Origin: an uncultured Ignavibacteria bacterium | GTDB lineage: Bacteria; Bacteroidota; Ignavibacteria; Tepidaquicellales; Tepidaquicellaceae | DNA length: 15,067 bases | Assembly (NCBI GenBank): GCA_937924675.1 | Contig: CALEVL010000345.1 | Coordinates: 1-15,067 of the forward strand | Direction: 5' to 3' | Shown: positions 1-7,558 of the stretch, one piece after another | How the letters are laid out: each line of letters begins with the position of its first letter | How positions within the stretch are numbered: the stretch's first letter is position 1 | Made by a program: the position numbers and the translations under genes | The notes under the pieces: generated by a model | What the model was told of the DNA's origin: nothing | The model's input: only the letters and a program-made list of their open reading frames with translations | The model's database searches: none

Positions 1-39
1 TTGCATGTAAGCATAGAAGCTGAGCTTCTTAAACAAGTG

Positions 40-65
40 CGTTCCCAAACGGGAGTTTGGGAACG
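40..65. repeat. Perfect 11-bp palindrome, hairpin-forming dispersed element
   Basis: The arms CGTTCCCAAAC (40-50) and GTTTGGGAACG (55-65) are exact reverse complements around a GGGA loop, and AG follows the right arm. The hairpin lies about 175 bases before the first clear gene, in sequence with no convincing coding content. Its outer form, CGTT ... AACGAG, is shared with the palindrome at 13558-13584 although the inner stem differs. That suggests a dispersed palindromic family rather than a gene-specific regulator. No U-tract follows, so it is not a classical terminator. Confidence 0.75.
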
Positions 66-120
66 AGCAAACGAGAATAAGGCATTCTTCAAACCCGTTT
101 CACAAATCCAGAATCTTATT

Positions 121-152
121 TTTGAAACCTCAAATGTAAAGTTATATATTGA
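121..152 (+). promoter_or_regulatory. Possible Bacteroidota-type promoter upstream of the unknown gene
   Basis: TTTG at 121-124 is followed after 20 bases by TATATTGA (145-152). This resembles the Bacteroidota -33/-7 pattern TTTG-N19-21-TAnnTTTG, although the last two bases of the -7 box do not match. It would give a leader of roughly 80-90 bases before the ATG at 240. This is a pattern match only; such AT-rich matches arise easily by chance. Confidence 0.25.
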
Positions 153-239
153 CGCCGTTGCAAACATCATCAACAATGATTGCAATAGCAACTTTCTTAT
201 AACTCATATATCTATTTCATCAACCAAACAAATGCCAAG

Positions 240-1055
240 ATGAAAACAAGCAGAAAGCATGAAAGTCAAATCTGGGAGCGTGCTCTGAAACAAGAAAATG
301 AACTGCTCAAACTGAAACTCGCAGCAGAATTCGGAATGACCCATTCCGATTCACAGCCGGATACACCGCTGGATCCGGAGCTGGAAAATGAATGGCTGAA
401 CAACATCTACAGTTTTGAAAAGGCGTTTGCAGAACATAAGCGAACCAGCGTTTATGATTACATCGGAAAGCCAAAATTCAAACATGCAGATGAACTGAAG
501 CCAAATGAAATTTCATCTGAATTGAATCTGATACTTGATATCATGCTTAAGAATAGCGTTGAGTTTACTACAATTTGCGAATATGAGGATGAATTGATCT
601 ACAAGTTCATTACGGAAGAACTCTTTCAGCATGAAATGGATGACATAAGAGTTGAAGGCATGATGTGCTGTTTCATCTACGAAGAGTTTCACCCTAACCA
701 TGAATATGATATCAGACAACACACTCTGGAATTTCTCGAAGCGTTCTATTCAGATGAGTGCAAGATCAATTATCTCTTGCACTGGCTCAGCAAAGAGATA
801 GAGTTTCAATCAAAGAAATATTCCCGGGATGATTTTACAATGATACTGATGATGATCCATGAAGCGCGGGGTCCTTTCACTTTCAGATCAGTTAAGATAG
901 AAGAGATAGATTTCAATCTTGAAACCTGCATTGCATCAGTAAAAGGCAACCTGGAATATCTCAGCTCCGAAGGTGAATGCAAGAATCAGTTTGAGTTTGG
1001 ATTTCTGCTGGAACATGATTGGTGGAGCATAAAAAAAGTTTGGGACGAGATCTGA
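240..1055 (+). CDS. Conserved-looking hypothetical protein, 271 residues, cytoplasmic
   Basis: I do not recognise the family with certainty. The protein has no signal peptide and no membrane segment, and it is rich in acidic and aromatic residues. Residues 9-30 form a charged, probably helical start (ESQIWERALKQENELLKLKL). Residues 45-200 look mostly helical. The last 70 residues alternate in a beta-like pattern and end in a tryptophan-rich stretch (HDWWSIKKVWDEI), which faintly recalls the end of an NTF2-like fold; that is a guess. Cysteines occur at 113, 143, 144, 174, 230 and 247 without a metal-binding spacing. No Shine-Dalgarno sequence precedes the ATG. The gene converges with the M14 peptidase gene 72 bases downstream, so they are not co-transcribed. 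Codon use and length support a real gene. Confidence 0.8.
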   Translation: MKTSRKHESQIWERALKQENELLKLKLAAEFGMTHSDSQPDTPLDPELENEWLNNIYSFEKAFAEHKRTSVYDYIGKPKFKHADELKPNEISSELNLILDIMLKNSVEFTTICEYEDELIYKFITEELFQHEMDDIRVEGMMCCFIYEEFHPNHEYDIRQHTLEFLEAFYSDECKINYLLHWLSKEIEFQSKKYSRDDFTMILMMIHEARGPFTFRSVKIEEIDFNLETCIASVKGNLEYLSSEGECKNQFEFGFLLEHDWWSIKKVWDEI

Positions 1056-1127
1056 AAGAGATCATCGCCCCAAATTTTCAGCGAGCAACTGTTAACAATT
1101 TACTCAACAATCTGACTAACCTGAATC

Positions 1128-3545
1128 CTATTTCACCATGATCATCTTCATTGTTTCGCTCTTTCCTGCATAAGAGATCCTGCAGTAGTAGATCCCGCTT
1201 GCAAATCCTGATGCATTCCATTTCACGCTGTATGTTCCGGCAGACTGAAATGAGTTCACCAGAGTCATCTGTTCAATTCCCGCCGCGTCGAATATCTTCA
1301 TGCTCACATTGCCCGGCTCGGGAAGTGAATATGAAATGGATGTGGACGGATTGAACGGATTCGGGTAGTTCTGCTCAAGCCGGAACTGCTGCGGTATCTC
1401 TGAGCTGACTTGCGTTATGCCTGTCGGCGTATCCACATAATCAACAACTCTGAAGTTGTCTATATAGATACCATCTCCGGGCACGCCGTTGTCTGTAACA
1501 AAGTTGAACCTGATTCTGATCCGCTGTCCAATGTAAGGATTAAGATTCATCTGCTCACGTTTCCAGTGCTTGATGTCAGTGTATGAGGGCTGTCCCGAAA
1601 CTGTTTTGGTAAATCTTCCCGTAAGATTCGTCCAGCTCGTTCCGAAGTTTGTGCTGACCTGCACTCTTATGTAGTCAAACGTCGCTTCCATCGCCCACTT
1701 TGCAGTAAACTCTATTCGCGGATTTACTGCTCCCGCAAGATTTATCGTATCTGCCAAAGTGAAATAGTTGATCGAATTGTCCTTGGCATTTCCGTATCTC
1801 GAATCGGAAAAGTTCTTGCTGCCCTCTACCGGGTCTATAAATGTAGTATCCCATTGTGTGCCTGTACCGGATTTGATCCATCTCGATGTTCCGTTCTCAG
1901 CCCCGTCACTCATGAGTATCATTGTCTTTCCGACATTGATAAGAATAGTATCAACGGAAGTAACAATTCCTTCCTGCTTTGTTGTGAGGATGTATTTCAT
2001 TTCATCCATATACGCAGCAGTGTTGGAAATTCTGAATGCAAAATTATTGGACGAATTTGCTTTCAGTTGTCTTGCCTGAATGCTGTCGAAGTTTACTGTT
2101 GCAACCAGCGGCGTTGCATTTGGGTATGATGTTGTAAGCTCGGCTGTAACATTCTTAGCAGTTTGCGAGAGACCTCTGTTTTTCAAAGTCACCTGAAGAA
2201 GAAGAGTGTCATTCTTTGTAACATATCCGTCGCCGGGGATCTTGTAATTCTGCAAATCAGCAAACGCCCCGCCAACCCAGCAGAGATATTTTATTCCGTA
2301 TAGATTTTCACTTGCGACAGGGATTATCTGGGTCTGCGATGGCCAGAAGCTTCCGCCGCCGACCTCCGGTGTCCAGCAATAACCGCCAATTGAATGAAGA
2401 TAGTCACGGGTTGTTCCGCTTGAATAATATGCAAGCATCTCATTGACTGTACCGTAAGTATAATTGTTTGATGCTGCAAAGTCTGATGAAAACTCGGAGT
2501 AAATATCGTAACTGATGGAAGAATCATTATAGCCGTAAGGATTCAAATATCTTCCTGCAACGGAATGGAATGTTAACCCGATCTTAGGTCTGATCTGATT
2601 TACGAATGCCGTGATTGCCTGAGTCTCCGGTTCGGAGCCGGCTGACAGACCGCGAAATGTTTCAGAACACGGATCATTGCTTGAACCGCTGTTGACTCCC
2701 CATCCGTAAGTGTAATTCCTGTTTAGGTCAATGCCGTAACATGTGCCGTTGTTTCTTCTGTTCTTTCTCCATGAACCACCGCCGTTTGGATTGGTTGTCT
2801 GATTATATCTGTATCCGTCCGGATTAACAACCGGCACAAAGAAAATTTCCCTGTTGTTTACAAGATACGTTGCTTCAGGATCGGTTCCGTAATTTTCCAG
2901 AATCCAGTACATGAAGTACATAACTGAAGCCATTGCCTGCGGCTCTCGTGCATGATGAAGAGCATCAAAATAGATCGGCGCCTCAGTTGATGATTCATTG
3001 GCTTCAGGATTGTCGGAGATCTTTACAGCCCATATAGTTCTGCTCTCAACCGACGTTCCAATGTTCTGCATTGCAGTGATGATGTTTGGAAATCTCAGTT
3101 TCATCGAATCAAGCTTCTGAACAACTTCATCATAAGTATAATATCCTCCCATGCTTCCGTAAGAGAATCCGTCAACACCGTCTTTCTGAGCGATCATTTT
3201 TGAAGGAAGGAGTTCTTCGATTGAAGGTGCCTCTCTTTGTGCATAATAATTGTCGAGATCTTGAATCCTGATTTCGTAGTTGAGTCCGGAAGTCATTAGG
3301 CGCGCCAACTCGCTTTGATTAATCACAAGTTCAATTCCTTCACTGAAGTGACCTGTGTAATGTTCAACCGTAATGTCGTTGTCTGCAAGTCTCTTTACAT
3401 CTTCACGTGAGTTGATGATGACTTTAACGAGACTATATTTGTCGAAGTCATTTCTGACAACCGGCTCGTCCGATTGTATGCTGCTTCCGGTAATGAGAAT
3501 GGAAATTATCAAAGCGGGAAGAAGCAAGGTGAATAGCTTATTCAT
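1128..3545 (-). CDS. Secreted M14 zinc carboxypeptidase with MAM-like domain and T9SS sorting tail
   Basis: This is a carboxypeptidase A-type metallopeptidase that should remove C-terminal residues from peptides outside the cell. Order: signal peptide (about 1-24); propeptide-like region (about 30-125); M14 catalytic domain (about 130-425); an Ig/CARDB-like stretch (about 430-540); a MAM/immune-inhibitor-A-like beta domain (about 545-700, ending GDGIYIDNFRV); and a T9SS type A domain (about 716-805, starting near QNYPNPFNPS). Zinc ligands are H198 and E201 (HAREP) and H327. Substrate and catalytic residues are R260, N275-R276, Y373 and E394, so the site is complete. C269 and C293 match the conserved CPA disulfide. 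R380 sits at the S1' specificity position (CPA residue 255). No Shine-Dalgarno sequence precedes the ATG. It would be exported by Sec and then carried over the outer membrane by T9SS. Confidence 0.95.
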   Translation of the reverse strand: MNKLFTLLLPALIISILITGSSIQSDEPVVRNDFDKYSLVKVIINSREDVKRLADNDITVEHYTGHFSEGIELVINQSELARLMTSGLNYEIRIQDLDNYYAQREAPSIEELLPSKMIAQKDGVDGFSYGSMGGYYTYDEVVQKLDSMKLRFPNIITAMQNIGTSVESRTIWAVKISDNPEANESSTEAPIYFDALHHAREPQAMASVMYFMYWILENYGTDPEATYLVNNREIFFVPVVNPDGYRYNQTTNPNGGGSWRKNRRNNGTCYGIDLNRNYTYGWGVNSGSSNDPCSETFRGLSAGSEPETQAITAFVNQIRPKIGLTFHSVAGRYLNPYGYNDSSISYDIYSEFSSDFAASNNYTYGTVNEMLAYYSSGTTRDYLHSIGGYCWTPEVGGGSFWPSQTQIIPVASENLYGIKYLCWVGGAFADLQNYKIPGDGYVTKNDTLLLQVTLKNRGLSQTAKNVTAELTTSYPNATPLVATVNFDSIQARQLKANSSNNFAFRISNTAAYMDEMKYILTTKQEGIVTSVDTILINVGKTMILMSDGAENGTSRWIKSGTGTQWDTTFIDPVEGSKNFSDSRYGNAKDNSINYFTLADTINLAGAVNPRIEFTAKWAMEATFDYIRVQVSTNFGTSWTNLTGRFTKTVSGQPSYTDIKHWKREQMNLNPYIGQRIRIRFNFVTDNGVPGDGIYIDNFRVVDYVDTPTGITQVSSEIPQQFRLEQNYPNPFNPSTSISYSLPEPGNVSMKIFDAAGIEQMTLVNSFQSAGTYSVKWNASGFASGIYYCRISYAGKSETMKMIMVK

Positions 3546-3852
3546 TTTTATGGTTTGATACTTAATTGTTAGTTAAAACATAGTTTATTTGCACGCTCTA
3601 TTAAAGGAATTTATTCCTTCTGAATCAATTTTTTTTATTATTGGCTTCAGATACCTTTGTCTCATCAAGAGAATAAAATATAGAGCAACACTGAGACTAC
3701 ACAATGTTCTGCAGAGATGACTTTAAAAGTCAACAAAAATTCATTCAGCTATCAGGACTTTCGATTTTGACCAAAAAACTTGTCTACACTTCCCGACTTT
3801 GGAGAATGTACTTGAATTGCAATCTGCGAGCAGGAGTGCTTCTTTCACGAGC

Positions 3853-3986
3853 CCGATTGGAATTGTCAATTCTTAGAATGGATTCCAGCTATGAATATGC
3901 CTGCCTGCCAAAAAGCATTACGCTCTTCGATGGCAAGTGGGCAGGCAGGGTGGAATTACAAAGCGGTTTGGCTCCCGGACAATCGG
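3853..3986. repeat. Nested imperfect inverted repeat, about 134 bp
   Basis: Three nested arm pairs share one centre. CCGATTG (3853-3859) pairs with CAATCGG (3980-3986). ATTCCA (3882-3887) pairs with TGGAAT (3951-3956). CCTGCCTGCC (3900-3909) pairs with GGCAGGCAGG (3940-3949). Between them the arms match only poorly. The GC-rich core could form a strong hairpin with a 30-base loop, which itself holds GCCA ... TGGC. This has the look of a small dispersed palindromic element without its own gene. No direct target-site repeat was evident at its ends. Confidence 0.65.
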
Positions 3987-4025
3987 AATGTCTTTATAGG
4001 GTAAGGAAAATGAGGATTTACAGAG

Positions 4026-4075
4026 TTCCAAAAAAGACAACCTAGCACAACAACAATTTGTTGTGACATTTGGAA
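4026..4075. repeat. Stacked hairpins (possible structured RNA or terminator region)
   Basis: CACAACAA (4046-4053) and TTGTTGTG (4058-4065) form a perfect 8-bp stem with a CAAT loop. This is enclosed by TTCCAAA (4026-4032) and TTTGGAA (4069-4075), leaving 13 unpaired bases on the left and 3 on the right. It lies about 200 bases beyond the stop codon of the minus-strand gene at 4273-6090 and has no U-tract on that strand, so a role as its terminator is doubtful. Function unknown. Confidence 0.45.
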
Positions 4076-4272
4076 TCTGAATTAAAGTCAGGATGCTAAG
4101 AGAATAGGATGTAAAATATCAATTAAAACAACAATCGATACAGATACAACTTTTCTGAAGCTGTTTTCAGACTTGTTTTTTCATATTCAACAAGACAAAC
4201 AACCTTCTTTTGATCAGATAAGTATTCTTCTTGCACTACTGAAAATTCGCACCTTCCATTTGGATAGATCCT

Positions 4273-6090
4273 TTATTTCAATAACATCATTTTTTTTGTA
4301 TTAGAAAAACTGCCGGAAACAATTTTATAAAAATATACACCTCCAGAAAGATCTGATGAATTGAAATTAACGGTGTAACTTCCCGGCTGCAAATTACTCT
4401 TTACCAATGATACAACTTCTTTCCCTGTTATGTCAAAAACATTCATACTAACATATCCGAAAACCGGAATATTAAAATTAATTTTAGTTTCCGGATTAAA
4501 AGGGTTTGGATAATTTTGACTCAAACTATAATTCTCCGGCATTTCCGAACTGTTTTGAATAATGCCAACATTCAGATTTTCTTGATTTGCGTAAACATTA
4601 GAAGCGGAACCGGCATAACAAAAAGCATTTAAGTCTGTAGTTGCTACCGGGTTATATACAATACAGACGGGAGAAACGAAGCCCGAAGAAAGATTACTAT
4701 TTCTTTTATAAATGGAAGTTCCAAGAGCCCCAAACTTTCCCGGACTTCTTAGGTTAATTGAATCTCCATCATTTGACATCCACATTGCTGTTACGGGATT
4801 ATTTCCTTCAGGACTTGAAGAACAAAATGTAAATGATTTATTACTTCCGTTTGTAATTCCACCAAGTGTAAAATCCGCAGACCAGCTTCCACCCCCATTA
4901 AATGTAGGACAATAGTATGATGCACCGTTCTTAGTCACTGTTACCATTGCAGAATCACATGATCTGTTTTGCTTTACGGTTAATACAGGTCTTTGGTATT
5001 TTACACCCTCTCCACCTGCAGTAAGAAAATAGCCGGTGGCTGCGACTGTCGGTGTCCAAGGGGTACTGAATACTCTTATTTCATATCTTGTGGAACTGAT
5101 TCTTCTCTCAACGGCATACCATACAGAATCGCTTGATGAAGCTGACCCTGGTCTCAATTGTGCACTTGGATAATAATCATTTAGTGAAGAAAAGGTTACT
5201 CCGGTCCAAGATATGCCCCAATCCACACTTCTGAAAAAGCGATAACCTTGAATTATTGATAAATCGTTGTATGCTTCAACACATATCATTCCTACCCATG
5301 TAGCGCTCGAATAAAATGCTCCATCACTCACTGCCGAAACAAATGCAAATTCTCTTCCCGCATTCGGAGAAGCAATTTCAGCAGAGTAAAATCCTGAGCC
5401 GTTTCTTTTCCAACTTGCATAATCTATTGTTGCGTTGTCATTATTTTCATTTGCACTTCTGCTGTATAGAACAAATATCCTTGTTGAATCTCCAACAAGA
5501 TTATTGTTGCTTTCAACAAGTAAACTTACAGATCCAAAATATGCCTTTACAGACACAACCCCATTCGTCAAGATCCAATTAGCACCCCCGTTTGAAGATC
5601 TGTAAACATCAATTCTACCGTTATTGCCTGTTGCCGGAGATCGATTAATTGCCACATAAATATTTCCATCTTCACCCATTTTCATATCAATTTGTCTGTA
5701 ATTATTAATGCTGTTCTTTACTTGTCCGGAAAATACGGTTATGTCATTCATGCTCCACTCATGATTATTAAACGGTGGTTTAATAATATTGAGGCACCTG
5801 TCGTCTTTTTCATTGAAAACAGAAATGAATCTGTTCTCAACCGGAATTCTCAAATTCATTTCGCGGATAATTTTTTCCTCCTCCGCTGTGTTTCCAGTCT
5901 CCTGCGCCAGCTTCAGCTTATCATCAAGTTCTGCGGGATAAAATGATTTAGCTTTGGAAAATTTAGTGGCTTTGATTTCCATTTTATCCGGTTTGTTAGG
6001 GCTGATATAAGATCCTATCTCGTCTTGCGCAAATACTAATCCGCTGAATTTCAATAGAACCAACAATGTAAAGAGTCTGATGATTTTCAT
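4273..6090 (-). CDS. Secreted BNR/Asp-box (sialidase-like) beta-propeller protein with T9SS sorting tail
   Basis: The product is 605 residues. A Sec signal peptide (about 1-21, ending VFAQ) is followed by a charged helical segment (about 35-90), a beta-propeller-like region (about 105-500) and a T9SS type A domain (about 516-605, with QNYPNPFNPE and ending MMLLK). Asp-box-type turns are visible at 164-173 (YRSSNGGANW), 287-296 (RSVDWGISWT) and 396-404 (TFNGGGSWS). These are typical of sialidase and sortilin-like propellers. I see no FRIP motif or arginine triad of true sialidases, so a glycan- or protein-binding role is at least as likely as catalysis. Sampled lines are AT-richer than the peptidase genes on either side. 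The gene stands alone, with over 600 bases upstream and 727 downstream. Start chosen because the signal peptide begins there; no Shine-Dalgarno sequence. Confidence 0.85.
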   Translation of the reverse strand: MKIIRLFTLLVLLKFSGLVFAQDEIGSYISPNKPDKMEIKATKFSKAKSFYPAELDDKLKLAQETGNTAEEEKIIREMNLRIPVENRFISVFNEKDDRCLNIIKPPFNNHEWSMNDITVFSGQVKNSINNYRQIDMKMGEDGNIYVAINRSPATGNNGRIDVYRSSNGGANWILTNGVVSVKAYFGSVSLLVESNNNLVGDSTRIFVLYSRSANENNDNATIDYASWKRNGSGFYSAEIASPNAGREFAFVSAVSDGAFYSSATWVGMICVEAYNDLSIIQGYRFFRSVDWGISWTGVTFSSLNDYYPSAQLRPGSASSSDSVWYAVERRISSTRYEIRVFSTPWTPTVAATGYFLTAGGEGVKYQRPVLTVKQNRSCDSAMVTVTKNGASYYCPTFNGGGSWSADFTLGGITNGSNKSFTFCSSSPEGNNPVTAMWMSNDGDSINLRSPGKFGALGTSIYKRNSNLSSGFVSPVCIVYNPVATTDLNAFCYAGSASNVYANQENLNVGIIQNSSEMPENYSLSQNYPNPFNPETKINFNIPVFGYVSMNVFDITGKEVVSLVKSNLQPGSYTVNFNSSDLSGGVYFYKIVSGSFSNTKKMMLLK

Positions 6091-6541
6091 AAAGTTGTTT
6101 TTTTAAGTTTGAAGAATTGAAATATTAATGGTGTGGAATATTTGAGAGTAAACTGAAATGTTTGAAGAAATGCAAATCTGAAAACGCATTGGATTCCCAA
6201 AGTACAGAGTTTTTGATAAGCTAATCAAATCATCCTTTAATTGAGTGAAACGATGGTGTAGAGTAATTTATGCAAAACTAATAAACTCGTTCTGAACTTT
6301 AAACAATAAAAGTGTGAATTTTTTCAGAATATATTCTTTCGATAACATTTTCAAAAAGTAGAAAATGTGAATAAATCAGTTCAAGAAATAATTCATACTC
6401 TAATTTCACAATGACAGACTACCTGCTTCAAATCTTTATCCTTAATTTTGTTATTGCAAATACAGCCAGCAAGACTGATGATATTCCCGCTTTAAAGTTA
6501 CGAGCCTTGAATTACATCTGATTGTAAAGCAGTCTTTGCTG
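6091..6541. other. 451-base AT-rich gene-free stretch
   Basis: It lies between the start of the minus-strand propeller gene and the transposase remnant. It should hold the promoter of the propeller gene, but I found no convincing TTTG/TAnnTTTG pair on the minus strand. A weak candidate near 6173 has only 17 bases between its boxes. I saw no RNA gene, tandem repeat or large palindrome. Confidence 0.5.
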
Positions 6542-6727
6542 ATGGGAAAGGACAGGTACCGGCATTACAACTACATTGTGGAATCAGAATATCATGCCCT
6601 GACACATATCAAATATCGGCGCAAAGTTTTTGAGCAGTCTCAAAAATTTGTAATGTATCTTATTTCTTCATTCTGCATTTTGCAGTTCTTTGACAAACCG
6701 GAAAATCTCATCTCAAATAGAATATAG
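6542..6727 (+). pseudogene. Remnant of IS200/IS605-family transposase TnpA (5' part only)
   Basis: The ATG at 6542 opens a 61-residue frame ending at the TAG 6 bases before the tag start. Residues 17-30 read YHALTHIKYRRKVF. This reproduces the N-terminal signature of Y1-family TnpA proteins (YHxxxxxKYRRxVF, for example YHIVFAPKYRRQVF in IS200) with identical spacing. After about residue 31 the sequence no longer resembles TnpA. The HUH motif (HVHLL-like) and catalytic tyrosine are absent from this frame and from the DNA before tag. Intact TnpA is about 130-150 residues, so this is a truncated relic of a transposon. The coding identity is inferred from one short but specific motif. Confidence 0.5.
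6622..6650. promoter_or_regulatory. Near-perfect 12-bp hairpin upstream of tag
   Basis: TTTTTGAG (6627-6634) pairs with CTCAAAAA (6639-6646) around the loop CAGT. Beyond one unpaired G (6626), CAAA (6622-6625) pairs with TTTG (6647-6650). The stem is AT-rich and sits about 84 bases before the tag start, inside the transposase remnant. It could be an operator, a leader hairpin, or the remains of a transposon-end hairpin, which IS200/IS605 elements use. No U-tract follows. Confidence 0.4.
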
Positions 6728-6733
6728 GAACAA

Positions 6734-7291
6734 ATGGAAAAACCAAAAACATACTGCGATGTTGTTGTGACAATGGACAAGAATAATGTTCACAAAGTCT
6801 ATCATGACAGTGCCTATGGATTTCCGATTCCCGATGACAATGAATTATTCGGAAGGCTCATACTTGAGATCAATCAGGCGGGGCTTAGCTGGACAACGAT
6901 CCTCAACAAACAGGAGAATTTCAGAAAAGCTTATCATAAGTTTGACATAAAGAAAGTCGCAGCGTACAAGGACAAAGACCGCAGCAGATTGTTGAACGAT
7001 GCAGGCATAATCCGCAACAGGCTGAAGGTAGATGCCGCAATTCACAATGCAAATGTTATCAGATCTCTGCAGAAGGAGCATGGATCATTTAAGAATTGGC
7101 TGGATAAGAATCATCCAATGTCTAAAACAGATTGGACAAAGTTGTTTAAGAAGACGTTTAAGTTTACAGGCGGTGAGATTGTAAATGAATTTCTGATGAG
7201 TACCGGATATTTGCCCGGAGCTCATGCGGAAGATTGTCCAATCTATAAGAAAATTGTAAAGTCTAAACCTCCGCACTTATCTCGGAGCTGA
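6734..7291 (+). CDS. tag: DNA-3-methyladenine glycosylase I (Tag)
   Basis: This cytoplasmic base-excision repair enzyme removes 3-methyladenine from alkylated DNA, leaving an abasic site. At 185 residues it is close to E. coli Tag (187). The zinc-knot ligands are present: C8, H24 (VYHDSAYG), H164 and C168 (GAHAEDC). E45 in LEINQAGLSW matches catalytic E38 of E. coli. The block RLLNDAGIIRNRLKV (85-99) and the FKFTGGEIVNEFL region (142-154) are also family features. The start at 6734 is favoured over the later ATG at 6773 because the later one would lose C8. AGGA at 6726-6729 is a modest ribosome binding site. The gene follows the transposase remnant by 6 bases and converges with the C25 gene, so it appears to be transcribed alone. 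Confidence 0.95.
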   Translation: MEKPKTYCDVVVTMDKNNVHKVYHDSAYGFPIPDDNELFGRLILEINQAGLSWTTILNKQENFRKAYHKFDIKKVAAYKDKDRSRLLNDAGIIRNRLKVDAAIHNANVIRSLQKEHGSFKNWLDKNHPMSKTDWTKLFKKTFKFTGGEIVNEFLMSTGYLPGAHAEDCPIYKKIVKSKPPHLSRS

Positions 7292-7348
7292 GAACCCCGG
7301 ACACTGCTATCAGAATTTGGCACTATCTGTGGATTCACAAAAAAGAAT

Positions 7349-7458
7349 GCCGAAGGGATTCAATGTTTGTAGGTACCGGATCTGTGTAAAATCATGCGAC
7401 CCCGAAGGGGTCGAATATTCGCAATGCATCATGGCTATAAACATTCGATACCTTCGGC
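7349..7458. repeat. 110-bp palindromic element between convergent genes
   Basis: The outer 23-base arms, 7349-7371 and 7436-7458, are inverted copies matching at 19 of 23 positions; both end in CCTTCGGC when read inwards on the appropriate strand. In the centre, CGACCCC (7397-7403) and GGGGTCG (7407-7413) form a perfect GC-rich hairpin with a GAA loop. TGCGA (7395-7399) and TCGCA (7419-7423) add a further pair. The element fills most of the 267-base gap between tag and the C25 gene, both of which read towards it, so it could terminate transcription from both sides. Its form fits a non-autonomous dispersed palindromic repeat; copy number cannot be judged from this window. Confidence 0.8.
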
Positions 7459-7558
7459 ATCGGCTCAACTAATTTTGCTCATTGAAATTCTGAATGCCTG
7501 TTTGATATCAACAGAACAATTACGAAGATAAACCTGAGCGGACTCAATGTTACAGAAA

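Larger units (their letters stand above)
3546..4272. other. 727-base gene-free gap with palindromic structure
   Basis: This gap separates two minus-strand genes and argues against an operon. Near the peptidase start, the small palindrome AAGGAAT-TT-ATTCCTT (3604-3619) lies where its promoter should be. The middle holds the nested inverted repeat at 3853-3986. A second structured stretch lies at 4026-4075, about 200 bases past the stop of the gene at 4273-6090. An open frame at 3704-4045 on the plus strand spans the palindrome and resembles no protein, so I do not call it a gene. I saw no RNA gene. Confidence 0.6.

Noticed and set aside
1..243. Open frame from a TTG, overlapping the next start as ATGA
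   Set aside because: It has no ribosome binding site, spans the palindrome at 40-65 and reads like translated repeat. A real gene truncated by the window edge cannot be fully excluded.
3704..4045. 113-residue plus-strand frame between two minus-strand genes
   Set aside because: Much of it is translated inverted repeat (3853-3986). It has no Shine-Dalgarno site and no recognisable protein pattern.
4273..6090. Calling this protein an active sialidase
   Set aside because: Only Asp-box turns are visible. The FRIP motif and arginine triad expected of a catalytic sialidase were not found.
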